From Candidatus Melainabacteria bacterium (GTDB lineage: Bacteria > Cyanobacteriota > Vampirovibrionia > Obscuribacterales > Obscuribacteraceae), in the NCBI GenBank assembly GCA_017307165.1, contig JAFKGK010000002.1, positions 1-64,000 of the forward strand: a stretch of DNA of 64,000 nucleotides, read 5' to 3'. The position numbers and the translations under genes were made by a program. Within the stretch, counting starts at the first letter, position 1, and each line of letters starts with the position of its first letter. Of the stretch, positions 35,331 through 44,871 are shown piece by piece. Under the pieces are notes generated by a model, which was given only the letters and a program-made list of their open reading frames with translations, had not been told where the DNA came from and did no database searches.

Positions 35331-36137
35331 ATGGTCGTCGGCAACGCTGTCTCAAATTTAAAAAAAGAGCTCGAGCAATTATTCCCGGGCAAGTGGTTGA
35401 CCGGAGGTGAAACCACCCGCTCACTCAAGACCGGCCTCGATCAGATCGATGGTCTCTTGGTTGCTGGACTCCACAAGAGACGCGTTACCGAGTGGCAAGG
35501 AGCTGCTTCTTCCGGCAAGACTTCCGTTTTACGGACCGTCTGTGCCAATTGGTGTGCTGCTGGTTACAACGTCATATATATCGATACTTTCGATCGACTC
35601 CAGGCCATCGATTGGTGCTATCTAAACGGCAAAAAAAACGGTGAGCGCTTCTGGGTTTTAAGGGGCAATTCTCATATCAAAGAGTCGATATGGGCTTGCG
35701 AACAACTGATTCGATCCCGAGTGTTCGATGCCATCGTTTTCGACATGGGCGAAAAATCTATCTCGAGCAACCTCTATGCAAGATTGCAACAAGCATTGGA
35801 TAAATCCAATACAGCGCTGATCGTGCTCAGAGATCAAGCCCTCGCTCATGTCGATGATGGTGATATGGCCAGTACCAGATCTGGTGCTCAGAACTGGGGG
35901 GCTCATCTCAAGATAGATTTTTCATATTGCCAGCCAATCCGCACAGAGCTTGGTTTAAGCGGTCATCACGATGATGTTGTCACCGTAATGCCGACAATCC
36001 AAGGAACTATTTCCAAAGATGGTCTATCAAAAAGTCTAGAGGTCTCCTCGGTGTCCTATGTCACGAATCGCTTGTTTACGCATTCCCAGATTCCCGATCG
36101 CCGTACACCGCAAGTTCGAGCCAGAGCTCAGGCATAA
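35331..36137 (+). CDS. imuA: ImuA-like RecA-fold protein
   Basis: A 268-residue RecA-related ATPase-like protein with the Walker A loop EWQGAASSGKTSV and a later strand AIVFDMGE. It precedes imuB and dnaE2, as in the mycobacterial and proteobacterial mutasome; ImuA helps couple ImuB and DnaE2 to damaged DNA. I use the ATG at 35331, downstream of the mapped promoter. The AAGGAGG site is rather far (about 14 bases), so the start is uncertain. Its 3' end overlaps imuB by 80 bases. Confidence 0.82.
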   Translation: MVVGNAVSNLKKELEQLFPGKWLTGGETTRSLKTGLDQIDGLLVAGLHKRRVTEWQGAASSGKTSVLRTVCANWCAAGYNVIYIDTFDRLQAIDWCYLNGKKNGERFWVLRGNSHIKESIWACEQLIRSRVFDAIVFDMGEKSISSNLYARLQQALDKSNTALIVLRDQALAHVDDGDMASTRSGAQNWGAHLKIDFSYCQPIRTELGLSGHHDDVVTVMPTIQGTISKDGLSKSLEVSSVSYVTNRLFTHSQIPDRRTPQVRARAQA

Positions 36138-37881
36138 GCCCCTCGCTCTCCTCAGTGAAAAAAACAAGGTCATCATCTGCTCGCCGGAAGCAGAAAAAAA
36201 CGAAGTCCAAGCCGGCATGTCATTTACCGAAGCAAGAGCAGTCTGCTCGCAATTAGTCTGGAGAGAATATGACGACAAACTATACAAAGATGCAAAGCAA
36301 AAACTGGTCCGTGAGCTCATCAGCACGTCTCCGCGCGTTAGCACCCTCCAAAATTGGCTCGCCGGCACCAGTACTAGCCCTGGTGCGGCCCAGCAGACTG
36401 GCTTATTCTTACTCGATGCTCAAGGATTTGATCGATTGGGCGGCGAGACGAAGCTTTGTCGAGATGTACTTAGGTTGGCTAGCCGCCATGGCTATGGTCC
36501 TGATTGTCGCATCGGTATCGCTGATGGTGCTTTTGCCTCAAGGGTAGCTTCCAGTACTCGTCAGCGCCACTGGTATATCGTACCTCCAGGCGAGGATGCG
36601 AGGTTTCTCGCACCGCTAGAGATTGAGTACATGCCGATTAGTGCCGAGGCTCGAGAAAATCTCAAAGAGCTGGGTATCAAGACGATCGCACAGTTTATTG
36701 CTTTGCCTTATAGCTCTTATCTCGATCGATTTGATAGTGACGTCCTGCGTATATACGAGGTCATCAAAGGCACCAGTAATGATACGACCTCGCCTAGCCT
36801 GCCAATCCATACCAAACAATATCAGTGCGTCATTGATATAGGTTCGGCTAACGACTCTCTACACGATGCGCTTTTCATATTAAAAAACATGCTGGAGAGG
36901 CTTTGCGTCCAACTCAAGAGTGATGGCTTGATTGCCGAAGAATTGACAGTAGCTTTTTTTAATGACGAGGAAAAATTTGATGAGCGTCCGCTCAAACTGA
37001 TCAAGACATCCAATAACAGCAAATTTTTGCTCGATGTATTGAGATTGTCCCTCGAATCTAAACCACTCAAAAGAGAGTACACAGCCGTCCATCTAGGTAT
37101 ATCAAGATTTTCCAGAGAGCTATTTGATCAAACCAAAATAAAAGAAGGAGAAGCCAGCAGCAATCAAAATAATTTTGCCAGTCTAGCCAGTCTCGATCAA
37201 TTGCTTGTAGAGAGACACGCACAATCCGAAGCAGTACTCTTACTCATGCAAAAGTTTATGACCAGGTTGGGAAAGAGATCTCTAGTCAAGCCGATCTATA
37301 ACGATCAATACATCATTGATCAAGCCGGCTTGTGGCTGCCTGTTACGACCGGCATTCATAGACACTACAACTACACTCAGGCCAATCACTATAATCCAAT
37401 AGACTACGATTTTGTAAGCCAATATCATCCACTCAGTTGCAATGGCAACTCTAGAAAGGACAGCTTGATGCCAGGTCTAGTCATTAAGCGTCAAACGCCA
37501 CCTTCGCCGGTGTTCGTTCAATTTATAGAAAGCAAATATTCTATAGAAAGCAAATATTCTACAGAAAACAAATATTCTACAGAAAAAGAGGAGCTGCGTT
37601 CCAATCATCCCATACCCGAGGCAGTAGCCTTTAAGGGTGTCTGGTACAACATCAATCGCATCACACTACCAGAAAACATTTCTGGGATGTGGTGGGAGAA
37701 TCCTGTCCGCAAGTCTTATTACACTGCTGTGCTCGAGCGCAAGCGCGAGTTGAGGATCGCAGGCCGGGGCTATGGCAATGGTAGCCTGCACAATTCAGCA
37801 GCAAGAGTCCAACTCATTACAGTACTTCTGGTCTTTGATCATCAAGAAAGAGGCTGGTACATAGAAGGGGTGTTCGATTAG
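36058..37881 (+). CDS. imuB: ImuB, inactive Y-family polymerase-like protein
   Basis: The Y-family fold is seen from RIACLRIPRFPIAV to the little-finger region. The catalytic acids are replaced: the usual first Asp motif reads CLRIPRFP, and the SxDE motif reads LLDAQGFDRLGG. This is the hallmark of ImuB, a scaffold that binds the sliding clamp and DnaE2. A C-terminal domain (WENPVRKSYYTAVLE, GWYIEGVFD) resembles DUF6504. A repeat-encoded linker is near residue 490-510. It overlaps imuA by 80 bases and ends four bases before dnaE2. Confidence 0.88.
   Translation: MSRIACLRIPRFPIAVHRKFEPELRHKPLALLSEKNKVIICSPEAEKNEVQAGMSFTEARAVCSQLVWREYDDKLYKDAKQKLVRELISTSPRVSTLQNWLAGTSTSPGAAQQTGLFLLDAQGFDRLGGETKLCRDVLRLASRHGYGPDCRIGIADGAFASRVASSTRQRHWYIVPPGEDARFLAPLEIEYMPISAEARENLKELGIKTIAQFIALPYSSYLDRFDSDVLRIYEVIKGTSNDTTSPSLPIHTKQYQCVIDIGSANDSLHDALFILKNMLERLCVQLKSDGLIAEELTVAFFNDEEKFDERPLKLIKTSNNSKFLLDVLRLSLESKPLKREYTAVHLGISRFSRELFDQTKIKEGEASSNQNNFASLASLDQLLVERHAQSEAVLLLMQKFMTRLGKRSLVKPIYNDQYIIDQAGLWLPVTTGIHRHYNYTQANHYNPIDYDFVSQYHPLSCNGNSRKDSLMPGLVIKRQTPPSPVFVQFIESKYSIESKYSTENKYSTEKEELRSNHPIPEAVAFKGVWYNINRITLPENISGMWWENPVRKSYYTAVLERKRELRIAGRGYGNGSLHNSAARVQLITVLLVFDHQERGWYIEGVFD
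37525..37587 (+). repeat. 18-base tandem repeat inside imuB
   Basis: Three in-frame copies of an 18-base unit (ATAGAAAGCAAATATTCT and close variants) plus a partial fourth. They encode IESKYS, IESKYS, TENKYS and TEK. The unit is a multiple of three, so copy changes keep the frame and vary a flexible linker. Confidence 0.85.
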
Positions 37882-37884
37882 CAA

Positions 37885-40800
37885 ATGCCTTCCAGAGAGC
37901 GCTATTCAGAGCTGCATTGCCATTCTGGCTTTTCTTTTCTTGATGGCGCTAGCAATCCGGAGGATCTGGCGCAGCGTGCGCACCAGATTGGTCTATCGGC
38001 TCTTGCTCTTACCGATCATGATGACCTTGGTGGCATCCCAAGATTTGCCGAGTCTGCTCGCCAACTCAATCTTGCAGCTATCATCGGTGCTGAGCTCACT
38101 CTCGTCGATCGATCGCATATCATCGTACTCTGCCAAAATCTGGAAGGATATAAAAATCTTTCTGCCCTGATCACGCTCGCTCGTACTACTTGCGAGCGAG
38201 GCAGTCCCCGACTCACCTATGAGGATCTCTTTGCACGTGCCGAGGGACTGATCGCTCTGTCCGGCTGCCAGCACGGAGCGATCCCCTCGGCAATCGCTCG
38301 TGGCGAGACAAAGGATGCCAGACGTAGGCTGCGTGATTTGACCGATGCCTTTCCTGGCCGGTTTTATCTCGAGGTCGGTCATCACGCTATTGCCCAGGAG
38401 GCTCTACTCACCCGTCAGATTATCGAGATGTCGGCCTCGACACAGATACCATGGGTGGTGACCAATAACGTGCATTATGCGACTGCCGATAAACGTATCG
38501 TGCACGATGTGCTTACTTGTATCAAGCATTCTTGTACACTGGCTACGGCAGGGCGACGGCTGAGACCCAATGGCAGTTATTTTCTCCGATCGCCAGATGA
38601 GATGGTGCGTCTCTGGCGCGACGATCTAACCGGCATCCGCAATACTATGGTCATCGCCGAGCAGTGCCGCTTTCGTTTGGGCTGGCTCGAGCCGCCCTTG
38701 CCTTCATTTACCATGTGCCCCGAGGCTGCCAGGGCTATAGGGCTCAAGATAGCCGACGATGCAGTGCCGATTGCCGTAGTCGATGAGGATATGGTGCATC
38801 GGGAGCGCAAGAGTGATATCGTGCATGTATTGACCGATCGTGGTCTGATGCCCAGCAATGAGACCTATAGCAGCCTGCTCAGACGGATGGTGGCGGACGG
38901 AGCCGCTGATCGTTATGGCGAGCTCTCAGCGGCTCACAATAAGCAGATAGAGCATGAGTTGCGTTTGATCGACAAGCTCAGACTGGCTCCCTACTTTCTC
39001 ATCATGTGGGACATCGTACGCTTTGCAATGTCCAGAGGCATAGCCGTCCAGGGGCGTGGATCGGCTGCCAATTCGGCTGTTTGCTACTGTCTCAAGATCA
39101 CGGCTGTTGACCCTATCGGCATGGATCTGCTTTTTGAGCGATTTATCTCTGAGGGACGCAACGAGCCACCAGATATAGACCTCGACATTGCCCATCAAGA
39201 ACGCGAGCAGGTGCTGCAATACGTCTACCAAAAATACGGACGCCGCCATGCTGCCATGGTCTGCGAGGTCATTACCTATCGAGGTCGCTCGGCTATACGC
39301 GATGCTGCTCGAGTGCTCGGCTTTTCTCAGGACCAGGCTGATTTGCTGGCCGGCGATGGCCATCATCGAGAAGCCCGCGAAGCAGCCCAAAAACTTGCCG
39401 CTGGCGGTTTGATCAAATTGGGCTTCGATCCTGAGGATAGACGAGTCAAGCTCTTGCTGGAGATAGTCTCTGGTTTGCACCAACTGCCACGACACCGCTC
39501 CATCCATGTGGGTGGCTTTGTCTTATCTGCCAATCCTATCGGCGAGGTGGTACCGGTAGAGCCTGCCTCTATGCAGGATCGGACGGTCATCCAGTGGGAT
39601 AAGGACGATATAGACATAGTGGGGCTGATCAAGATCGATCTGCTTGGTCTGGGCATGCTGATGATGTTGCAAAATGGATTTAAGCTCGTCGAGCAGTATC
39701 GCGGCAAACGATATGACATAGGCAAACTCGACATGACCGATCAAAATGTCTATGGCTTGATGCAGAGAGCAGATACGGTTGGTATTTTTCAAATCGAGTC
39801 GCGAGCGCAGATGAGCATTTTGCCCAAGATCGCTCCAAAATGCTTTTACGACATCATTATTTCTATCGCCATCGTGCGGCCAGGCCCCATCCAGGGCAAT
39901 ATCGTCCATCCTTATCTGAGGCGACGCCGTGGCGACGAAAAAGTCACCTATCTCCACCCATCACTCGAGCCCATCCTCAAGCGCACTCTCGGCGTGCCAT
40001 TATTTCAAGAACAAGGGATGAAACTAGCAGTAGTGGCAGCAGGATTTACGGCCTCTCAGGCCGATCAATTGCGCAAGGTGATGAGTCACAAGCGATCCAA
40101 AGAAAAAATGCTGCAGTTGTGCGGAGATCTCGCAATCGGTATGCACAAAAACGGCTTTGATAATGATGCCATAGCTACCATCACCCACCAATTGCAAGCT
40201 TTTTCTAGTTATGGCTTTCCTGAGAGTCATGCTGCATCGTTTTCTTTGCTCGTCTATGCCTCGGCCTTTCTCAAATATTATTATGCTCCAGAGTTTTTTT
40301 GCGCCATACTCAATGCACAGCCCATGGGCTTTTATAGCCCTGCCACCCTCATCCGCGATGCCGCCAAGCATGGTGTAGTCGTCTTGCCTGTAGATCTTTC
40401 GCAGAGTCTCTGGGATTGCTCTCTCCAGCAAAACGGAGACAGACTCGATCTCAGGCTCGGCTTGCGATATGTGAGCGGACTTGGAGAAAGAGCAAGGATT
40501 GCATTGCAAGATGCCTGGAGCAAGGGAGGGCCCTTTGTATCTCTCGAGGATGTCGTGGAGCGTAGCGGTCTCGATGATGCCGATCTCAAGTTATTGGCCA
40601 AGGCCGGTGCCTTCAAGGGCTTTGCTGGGGATCGCAGGCAGTCCATGTGGCAGGTATTGTCTGCAGTGCGTCCTAAACGCAAGATGCCCTTGCTTGAGGC
40701 TCTCACAGGTAGCGACGAGCTCGAGGATCTGCCTGTGATACTACCCGCGATGACGCCTCTTGATGAGATGCTCTCCGATTATCGCAGCATGGCTCTCAGT

Positions 40801-41178
40801 ACTGGACGCCATCCAATGAGCTTCTACAGAAGCTATGCCCTGCGCAACAATATATGCTCATCGAGAGAATTGCACCATATGGACAACAATAGCCAGGTAA
40901 TCGTCGCTGGCGGTGCAATTTGCAGGCAGAGGCCTGAGACGGCCAAAGGCTTTGTCTTTCTTACTCTCGAGGACGAAAGCGGGATGATCAATATCATTAT
41001 CAAACCCAAGATTTTTGATGCCTATAGATCGATCATCATGAAGAGCTCTTTTTTAAAGATCGAAGGCAGACTGCAACTCGAGCATGGCGTGGCTAATGTC
41101 ATCGCTCAGACATTTGAGGTCTTGCCACCGCTCTCAGATGAGATCGTCATCGATATGCCCGCCCGCAATTTTCACTGA
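37885..41178 (+). CDS. dnaE2: Error-prone DNA polymerase III alpha, DnaE2/ImuC
   Basis: A 1097-residue C-family polymerase. The PHP domain begins with ELHCHSGFSFLDGAS. The catalytic acids sit in NEPPDIDLDIA near residue 430, and VQGRGSAANSAVCY is the matching nucleotide-binding block. A C-terminal OB-fold follows (VIVAGGAICRQRPETAKGFVFLTLED). The length and gene order mark it as DnaE2, the translesion polymerase working with ImuA and ImuB, rather than the replicative DnaE1. Expected to be damage inducible with the cassette. Confidence 0.94.
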   Translation: MPSRERYSELHCHSGFSFLDGASNPEDLAQRAHQIGLSALALTDHDDLGGIPRFAESARQLNLAAIIGAELTLVDRSHIIVLCQNLEGYKNLSALITLARTTCERGSPRLTYEDLFARAEGLIALSGCQHGAIPSAIARGETKDARRRLRDLTDAFPGRFYLEVGHHAIAQEALLTRQIIEMSASTQIPWVVTNNVHYATADKRIVHDVLTCIKHSCTLATAGRRLRPNGSYFLRSPDEMVRLWRDDLTGIRNTMVIAEQCRFRLGWLEPPLPSFTMCPEAARAIGLKIADDAVPIAVVDEDMVHRERKSDIVHVLTDRGLMPSNETYSSLLRRMVADGAADRYGELSAAHNKQIEHELRLIDKLRLAPYFLIMWDIVRFAMSRGIAVQGRGSAANSAVCYCLKITAVDPIGMDLLFERFISEGRNEPPDIDLDIAHQEREQVLQYVYQKYGRRHAAMVCEVITYRGRSAIRDAARVLGFSQDQADLLAGDGHHREAREAAQKLAAGGLIKLGFDPEDRRVKLLLEIVSGLHQLPRHRSIHVGGFVLSANPIGEVVPVEPASMQDRTVIQWDKDDIDIVGLIKIDLLGLGMLMMLQNGFKLVEQYRGKRYDIGKLDMTDQNVYGLMQRADTVGIFQIESRAQMSILPKIAPKCFYDIIISIAIVRPGPIQGNIVHPYLRRRRGDEKVTYLHPSLEPILKRTLGVPLFQEQGMKLAVVAAGFTASQADQLRKVMSHKRSKEKMLQLCGDLAIGMHKNGFDNDAIATITHQLQAFSSYGFPESHAASFSLLVYASAFLKYYYAPEFFCAILNAQPMGFYSPATLIRDAAKHGVVVLPVDLSQSLWDCSLQQNGDRLDLRLGLRYVSGLGERARIALQDAWSKGGPFVSLEDVVERSGLDDADLKLLAKAGAFKGFAGDRRQSMWQVLSAVRPKRKMPLLEALTGSDELEDLPVILPAMTPLDEMLSDYRSMALSTGRHPMSFYRSYALRNNICSSRELHHMDNNSQVIVAGGAICRQRPETAKGFVFLTLEDESGMINIIIKPKIFDAYRSIIMKSSFLKIEGRLQLEHGVANVIAQTFEVLPPLSDEIVIDMPARNFH

Positions 41179-41205
41179 CCAGTATATAGGCACATGCAGA
41201 TGCGT

Positions 41206-41730
41206 TCACAGCTTGGTCAGGTGGCGTGTACTATTTTGATCCAGAGCAGGTTCGCCCATGGACTCGTAGTTGTAGCCAGTGATGCCTTCAAAGAGCCGTA
41301 CAGGTATGAGAAATAGACTGCTTTCGGAAATAGCCTCTCCGCCGCCTTCTTGTAGAGCTCTTTCTTTTAGCTCTTTAAGCATGGGAGGATCGCCTTCGAC
41401 ATTGAGCTCAAGCATCTCATAGGATACCCGCCACAACAATTGGCCCTGACTCCAGAAACTGACGGATGACATCATGGCGCCTTCGAGAGTCTCACCGACG
41501 ACAAAGTCGCTCTGCAAGGAGATCTGCTCGAGAGACTCGGGCTTGCTGCCAAAGGTGTCTTCTTTGTTGAGTACGACAGTCCAGCCGGTAGCAAAATCGC
41601 CCATGACATACTGGCCTGAGCGAGCATAAAACTCATCAGCAATCTTGCCGGAGTCCTTGAGGTCCAATAACTTTAAAATGAGATCTTTATTGGCGGTAGG
41701 AAAGGCAAATTGGGCTTGATTTGATCCCAT
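41206..41730 (-). CDS. Hypothetical protein, 174 residues
   Basis: Not recognised. It is soluble, with no signal peptide, and contains KDLILKLLDLKDSGKIADEF and SVSFWSQGQLLWRVSYEM with acidic surfaces. A mixed alpha/beta fold is likely. It follows xpt by 26 bases on the same strand, so it may be co-transcribed with rhomboid and xpt. The ATG at 41730 is the only good start in the area. Confidence 0.6.
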   Translation of the reverse strand: MGSNQAQFAFPTANKDLILKLLDLKDSGKIADEFYARSGQYVMGDFATGWTVVLNKEDTFGSKPESLEQISLQSDFVVGETLEGAMMSSVSFWSQGQLLWRVSYEMLELNVEGDPPMLKELKERALQEGGGEAISESSLFLIPVRLFEGITGYNYESMGEPALDQNSTRHLTKL

Positions 41731-41756
41731 GTCGTCGCTCCCTAAAAAGATTTTTT

Positions 41757-42332
41757 CTAAGCAAAATTGACCTTGTCGTCGTCAAAACTGGCGATGGTGG
41801 CAAGTGACTCGATCGGCACATTGAGATCGCTCAAGGCGGACCGACCACCCTCAAAAGACTTTTCGATTACAGCTCCTACGGCTACAAGCTGCGCTTGAGC
41901 TTGGGCGACGATTTTGACCAGCGCCTTTAATGTTCTAGCAGATGCTAGAAAATCATCTACGATTATTATTTTATCTTGTGGCGTCAGATATGCCGAGGAC
42001 ACAGTAAGATCTACCATTTTGCCCTGAGTATGCGACTCTGCCCTTTCTGTAAAAGATTTGTCGGCCATTGTCACAGGCTTGTTTTTGCGAGCAAATACGA
42101 CTGGTATCTGGAGTGCCATGGCAAGCGATAGAGAAGGTGCAATGCCTGAGGCCTCGGCTGTGAGAATGCGAGTGGCCTTGATATTGTGGAGGGCAAAGCG
42201 CCTGGCAAACTCCTGGCCGATTTCTTTCATCAGGATGGGATCGATCTGGTGATTCATAAATGAATCTACCTTCAAAATACCATTGCCCAAATAGCGACCT
42301 TCTTGCAATATCTTTTCTTTCAATCTGTCCAT
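41757..42332 (-). CDS. xpt: Xanthine phosphoribosyltransferase
   Basis: Xpt joins xanthine and PRPP to give XMP in purine salvage. At 191 residues it matches the Bacillus-type enzyme. RLKEKILQEGRYLGNGILKV starts it, VASxN-like AEASGIAPS and the PRPP-binding loop IIIVDDFLASARTL follow. The C-terminus has GAVIEKSFEGGR. Its ATG immediately follows the stop of the rhomboid gene (TAAATG), so translation is probably linked to it. Confidence 0.93.
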   Translation of the reverse strand: MDRLKEKILQEGRYLGNGILKVDSFMNHQIDPILMKEIGQEFARRFALHNIKATRILTAEASGIAPSLSLAMALQIPVVFARKNKPVTMADKSFTERAESHTQGKMVDLTVSSAYLTPQDKIIIVDDFLASARTLKALVKIVAQAQAQLVAVGAVIEKSFEGGRSALSDLNVPIESLATIASFDDDKVNFA

Positions 42333-43754
42333 TTATTTCTCTCCCAATTTATTTTCTTCCCAGCCGGGAGCGACAGGTTCCCATGGATCTGGTTCATATT
42401 GCAATGCTCTGGCCTTTGCTCCTTCCTCTTTTGCTAGTTGGATCTTGCCTGCCTTTTGATGTATCAGGGCTAGATGATAATAAGAGGCCCCTTCTTTTGG
42501 CTTTTTCTTTTTGAGCAGGTTAAAGTCGGCCTCTGCCTGGTCCATGCGACCCTGCATAAAATAGACCATGCCTCTGGTATCGTAGGCGGTGAGGTTGCCC
42601 GGCTCAAGCTCGATCGATTTTTTGATATCGGCTTGTGCGCCGTCCACATCGCCCGCTGCTAGTTTCATCCAGGCGCGATTGTTGTATGTCATGCCGCTAT
42701 TGGGTTTGATCTCGAGCGCCTTGTCCAGATCGGCGATGGCCTCTTTTTGCTTACCTAGAGTATGAAAGAGATGCGCGCGGGTGCCCCAGATGGCGGCATC
42801 CCTGGGATCGATAGCCAGAGCGGCAGTGATGTCGCGTAGTGCTGCTTGTGGCTTGTCGAGCTCGATCAAGGCTCTTGCCCTGTCTCTCAAATAACCGGCT
42901 GACTTGGGATTGAGCGCTACTGCCTTGTTGAGGTATTCCAGTCCATGCAGATATTTTTTTTCTTCTAATAGCTCCACTCCAGCCTGTCTGGCAATGGCTG
43001 CCTCCACGCGTGGATCTTTATCCATGCGTGCGATGGCGACTGCAACCAATACAGGTGGGATTGCCGAAAGAGCAAGCACCTGTGCGATACGCCACTTGAC
43101 CAGATGAAAATTGGCTTTTGACCTGCTGGTAAGAACGATACCGGCGACGATACCAGCAAGTAAGCCTGCTACATGAGCGGTATTGTCGATGTAATTGCTA
43201 GTGAGGCCAAGGAGAAAGCTGTAGAGAAAAAAGACGCAGAGCACGACGATCTGAGGCTTGGAAAAGCCGAGATGATCGGGGATGCGCTTAAGCCATGAAA
43301 CAGCAAGATATGCACCGATGGCCCCGATATTGGCTGCCGATGCGCCTGCTACTAATTGAGTCGGATCGTAGATCATGCTGGCCAGACAGCCGATGATGCC
43401 GGATAGGAAATAGATAAAGGTAAATCGAAGGGAACCGAGGGCACGTTCGGCCAGTCCGCAAAAGTCGATCAGCACATAAATGTTGAGTAAGAGATGGACC
43501 AGGCTGGCGTGGATAAATAAGGACGAGAGCAGGCGCCAGTATTGATGACCGGCTATGGTGCCAACTCCCCAGCTCCCTCCCAGGTTGACCATGACTTCGG
43601 GGCTGCCAAAGACCAGGACCTTTTCGCCGCCTAGGATGTATTCAAAAAGAAAGGCGATCAAGTAGATGAAAGTGAGGGTCAGGCAGACCCTTTTTCCGGT
43701 AAACTTGGCAGAGATATTGTTTGCATTTGTGTTCTGATCGTTTTTTGCTTGCAT
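42333..43754 (-). CDS. Rhomboid-family intramembrane protease with TPR tail
   Basis: The N-terminal half has six helices with the rhomboid pattern: HASLVHLLLNIYVL, the catalytic Ser in GASAANIGAIGA (GASA where most have GASG), and the His in NTAHVAGLLAG. A C-terminal part from about residue 250 has TPR units (DAAIWGTRAHLFHTLGKQ; AIADLDKALEIKPNSG). So a rhomboid fused to a TPR array. Substrate unknown. It starts at an ATG 35 bases from the divergent usp gene and is followed without a gap by xpt. Confidence 0.9.
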   Translation of the reverse strand: MQAKNDQNTNANNISAKFTGKRVCLTLTFIYLIAFLFEYILGGEKVLVFGSPEVMVNLGGSWGVGTIAGHQYWRLLSSLFIHASLVHLLLNIYVLIDFCGLAERALGSLRFTFIYFLSGIIGCLASMIYDPTQLVAGASAANIGAIGAYLAVSWLKRIPDHLGFSKPQIVVLCVFFLYSFLLGLTSNYIDNTAHVAGLLAGIVAGIVLTSRSKANFHLVKWRIAQVLALSAIPPVLVAVAIARMDKDPRVEAAIARQAGVELLEEKKYLHGLEYLNKAVALNPKSAGYLRDRARALIELDKPQAALRDITAALAIDPRDAAIWGTRAHLFHTLGKQKEAIADLDKALEIKPNSGMTYNNRAWMKLAAGDVDGAQADIKKSIELEPGNLTAYDTRGMVYFMQGRMDQAEADFNLLKKKKPKEGASYYHLALIHQKAGKIQLAKEEGAKARALQYEPDPWEPVAPGWEENKLGEK

Positions 43755-43789
43755 GCCTAGATTTTACTAGCTAAACAGCCGGAGGGTTT

Positions 43790-44236
43790 ATGAAAGTCTT
43801 GATCGCCGTTGACGGCTCCGAGTGTTCCAAAGAGGCGGTCGACTTTGTTGCTAGACGCCCCTGGGCGCCTGACGATGTCTTTCTCATGCTGCATGTCATC
43901 GAGCCCATCCCTGTAGATGTCGGCATAGCCTATATACCTGCTGCCTACAACCAAAACGACAGCGAGTCGATGGCAAGAGCCGAGCTACTCTTGCAAAAGG
44001 CCAAAGAGATAATCTCAGCCAGGCTACCTCATCCGATCGAGACCAAGGTCATGTATGGCAATGTCAAGGCCGAGCTGATCGATCTAGCCGAAAAATGGGG
44101 CGCTGATCTTATTGTGATGGGCTCGCATGGCCGGACCGGTTTTGACAGATTTTTGCTGGGCTCCGTCGCCGAGGAGATCCTGCGTCAATCGCCCTGCTCG
44201 GTCGAGATCGTCAAGGGCAAGCACGTCGCCCAGTAA
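43790..44236 (+). CDS. Universal stress protein
   Basis: A 148-residue UspA-fold protein. The ATP-binding motif is complete: MGSHGRTGFDRFLLGSVAEEI (GxxG...GS), with the initial KVLIAVDGSECS and the Asp of the nucleotide pocket. Such ATP-binding Usps act in stress and dormancy. GGAGGG lies five bases before the ATG. It is one of three usp-like genes within 4.5 kb around the globin kinase. Confidence 0.92.
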   Translation: MKVLIAVDGSECSKEAVDFVARRPWAPDDVFLMLHVIEPIPVDVGIAYIPAAYNQNDSESMARAELLLQKAKEIISARLPHPIETKVMYGNVKAELIDLAEKWGADLIVMGSHGRTGFDRFLLGSVAEEILRQSPCSVEIVKGKHVAQ

Positions 44237-44272
44237 AATCCTGCAAATAACAAATGCAAACAACTAAAACAA

Positions 44273-44806
44273 CTAAAGAGTCTCACCCAGACTTTTAAGC
44301 TGATGCAAGACATTGCCCAATGCTCGTCCACGCTCGGTGAGAGTGTACTCCACGCGTGGTGGCACCTCTGGAAAAGTGGTGCGATGTATGAGGTCGAGCT
44401 CGCCGAGCTTGCGCAGGCGCTGGCAGAGAGTCTTGGCGCTGACCCCTTTGAGATCGCGCAAAAGATGCGTAGTGCGTCGTGGACCAGTGCTCAGGCTAGC
44501 TAAGATCTCTACAGTCCAGCGTGGCGCCAATAGGGCCAGCGACTTGTCGATCAGCCTGGCATCCTCGACGGTCAAGGTATTGTCTAGACTAAGTGTATGA
44601 GGCACGACCAAACTCCTTAAACTCAATATCTCTGACAGGCTCTTATGCATCTCGTTTTTGGCTCTGGATGCGTCGTCCAGATAGCTCTGTAGAGCGCTAA
44701 TGCCGGATCTCAAGATCTTTTCGGCCTGGAGATAGTCGCCCTGCTTGACCAGGCTCTCAGCGGCCTGTGTATACATAATCCATGTGCCTTGCATTTTTTG
44801 TTGCAT
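44273..44806 (-). CDS. HxlR-family regulator with N-terminal helical extension
   Basis: The C-terminal 95 residues form an HxlR winged helix (LLAPRWTVEILASLSTG, LKGVSAKTLCQRLRKL, RVEYTLTERGRAL). The N-terminal 80 residues are unusual for the family and look like a TPR-like hairpin (YTQAAESLVKQGDYLQAEKIL). A Cys sits in the recognition helix region (KTLCQ), as in some thiol-sensing HxlR proteins, though this alone proves nothing. It lies between the usp gene and the globin kinase, and is oriented like the kinase. Confidence 0.85.
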   Translation of the reverse strand: MQQKMQGTWIMYTQAAESLVKQGDYLQAEKILRSGISALQSYLDDASRAKNEMHKSLSEILSLRSLVVPHTLSLDNTLTVEDARLIDKSLALLAPRWTVEILASLSTGPRRTTHLLRDLKGVSAKTLCQRLRKLGELDLIHRTTFPEVPPRVEYTLTERGRALGNVLHQLKSLGETL

Positions 44807-44871
44807 GCTATGGATGATCGTTTACTCCACGGTAAAAATCATCGGCCTTGTGGCTATAAAATGTAATCAAC

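Noticed and set aside
36058-37881. Calling this an active DinB/Pol IV
   Set aside because: The metal-binding acidic residues are replaced and the gene lies between imuA and dnaE2, so ImuB is the better call.
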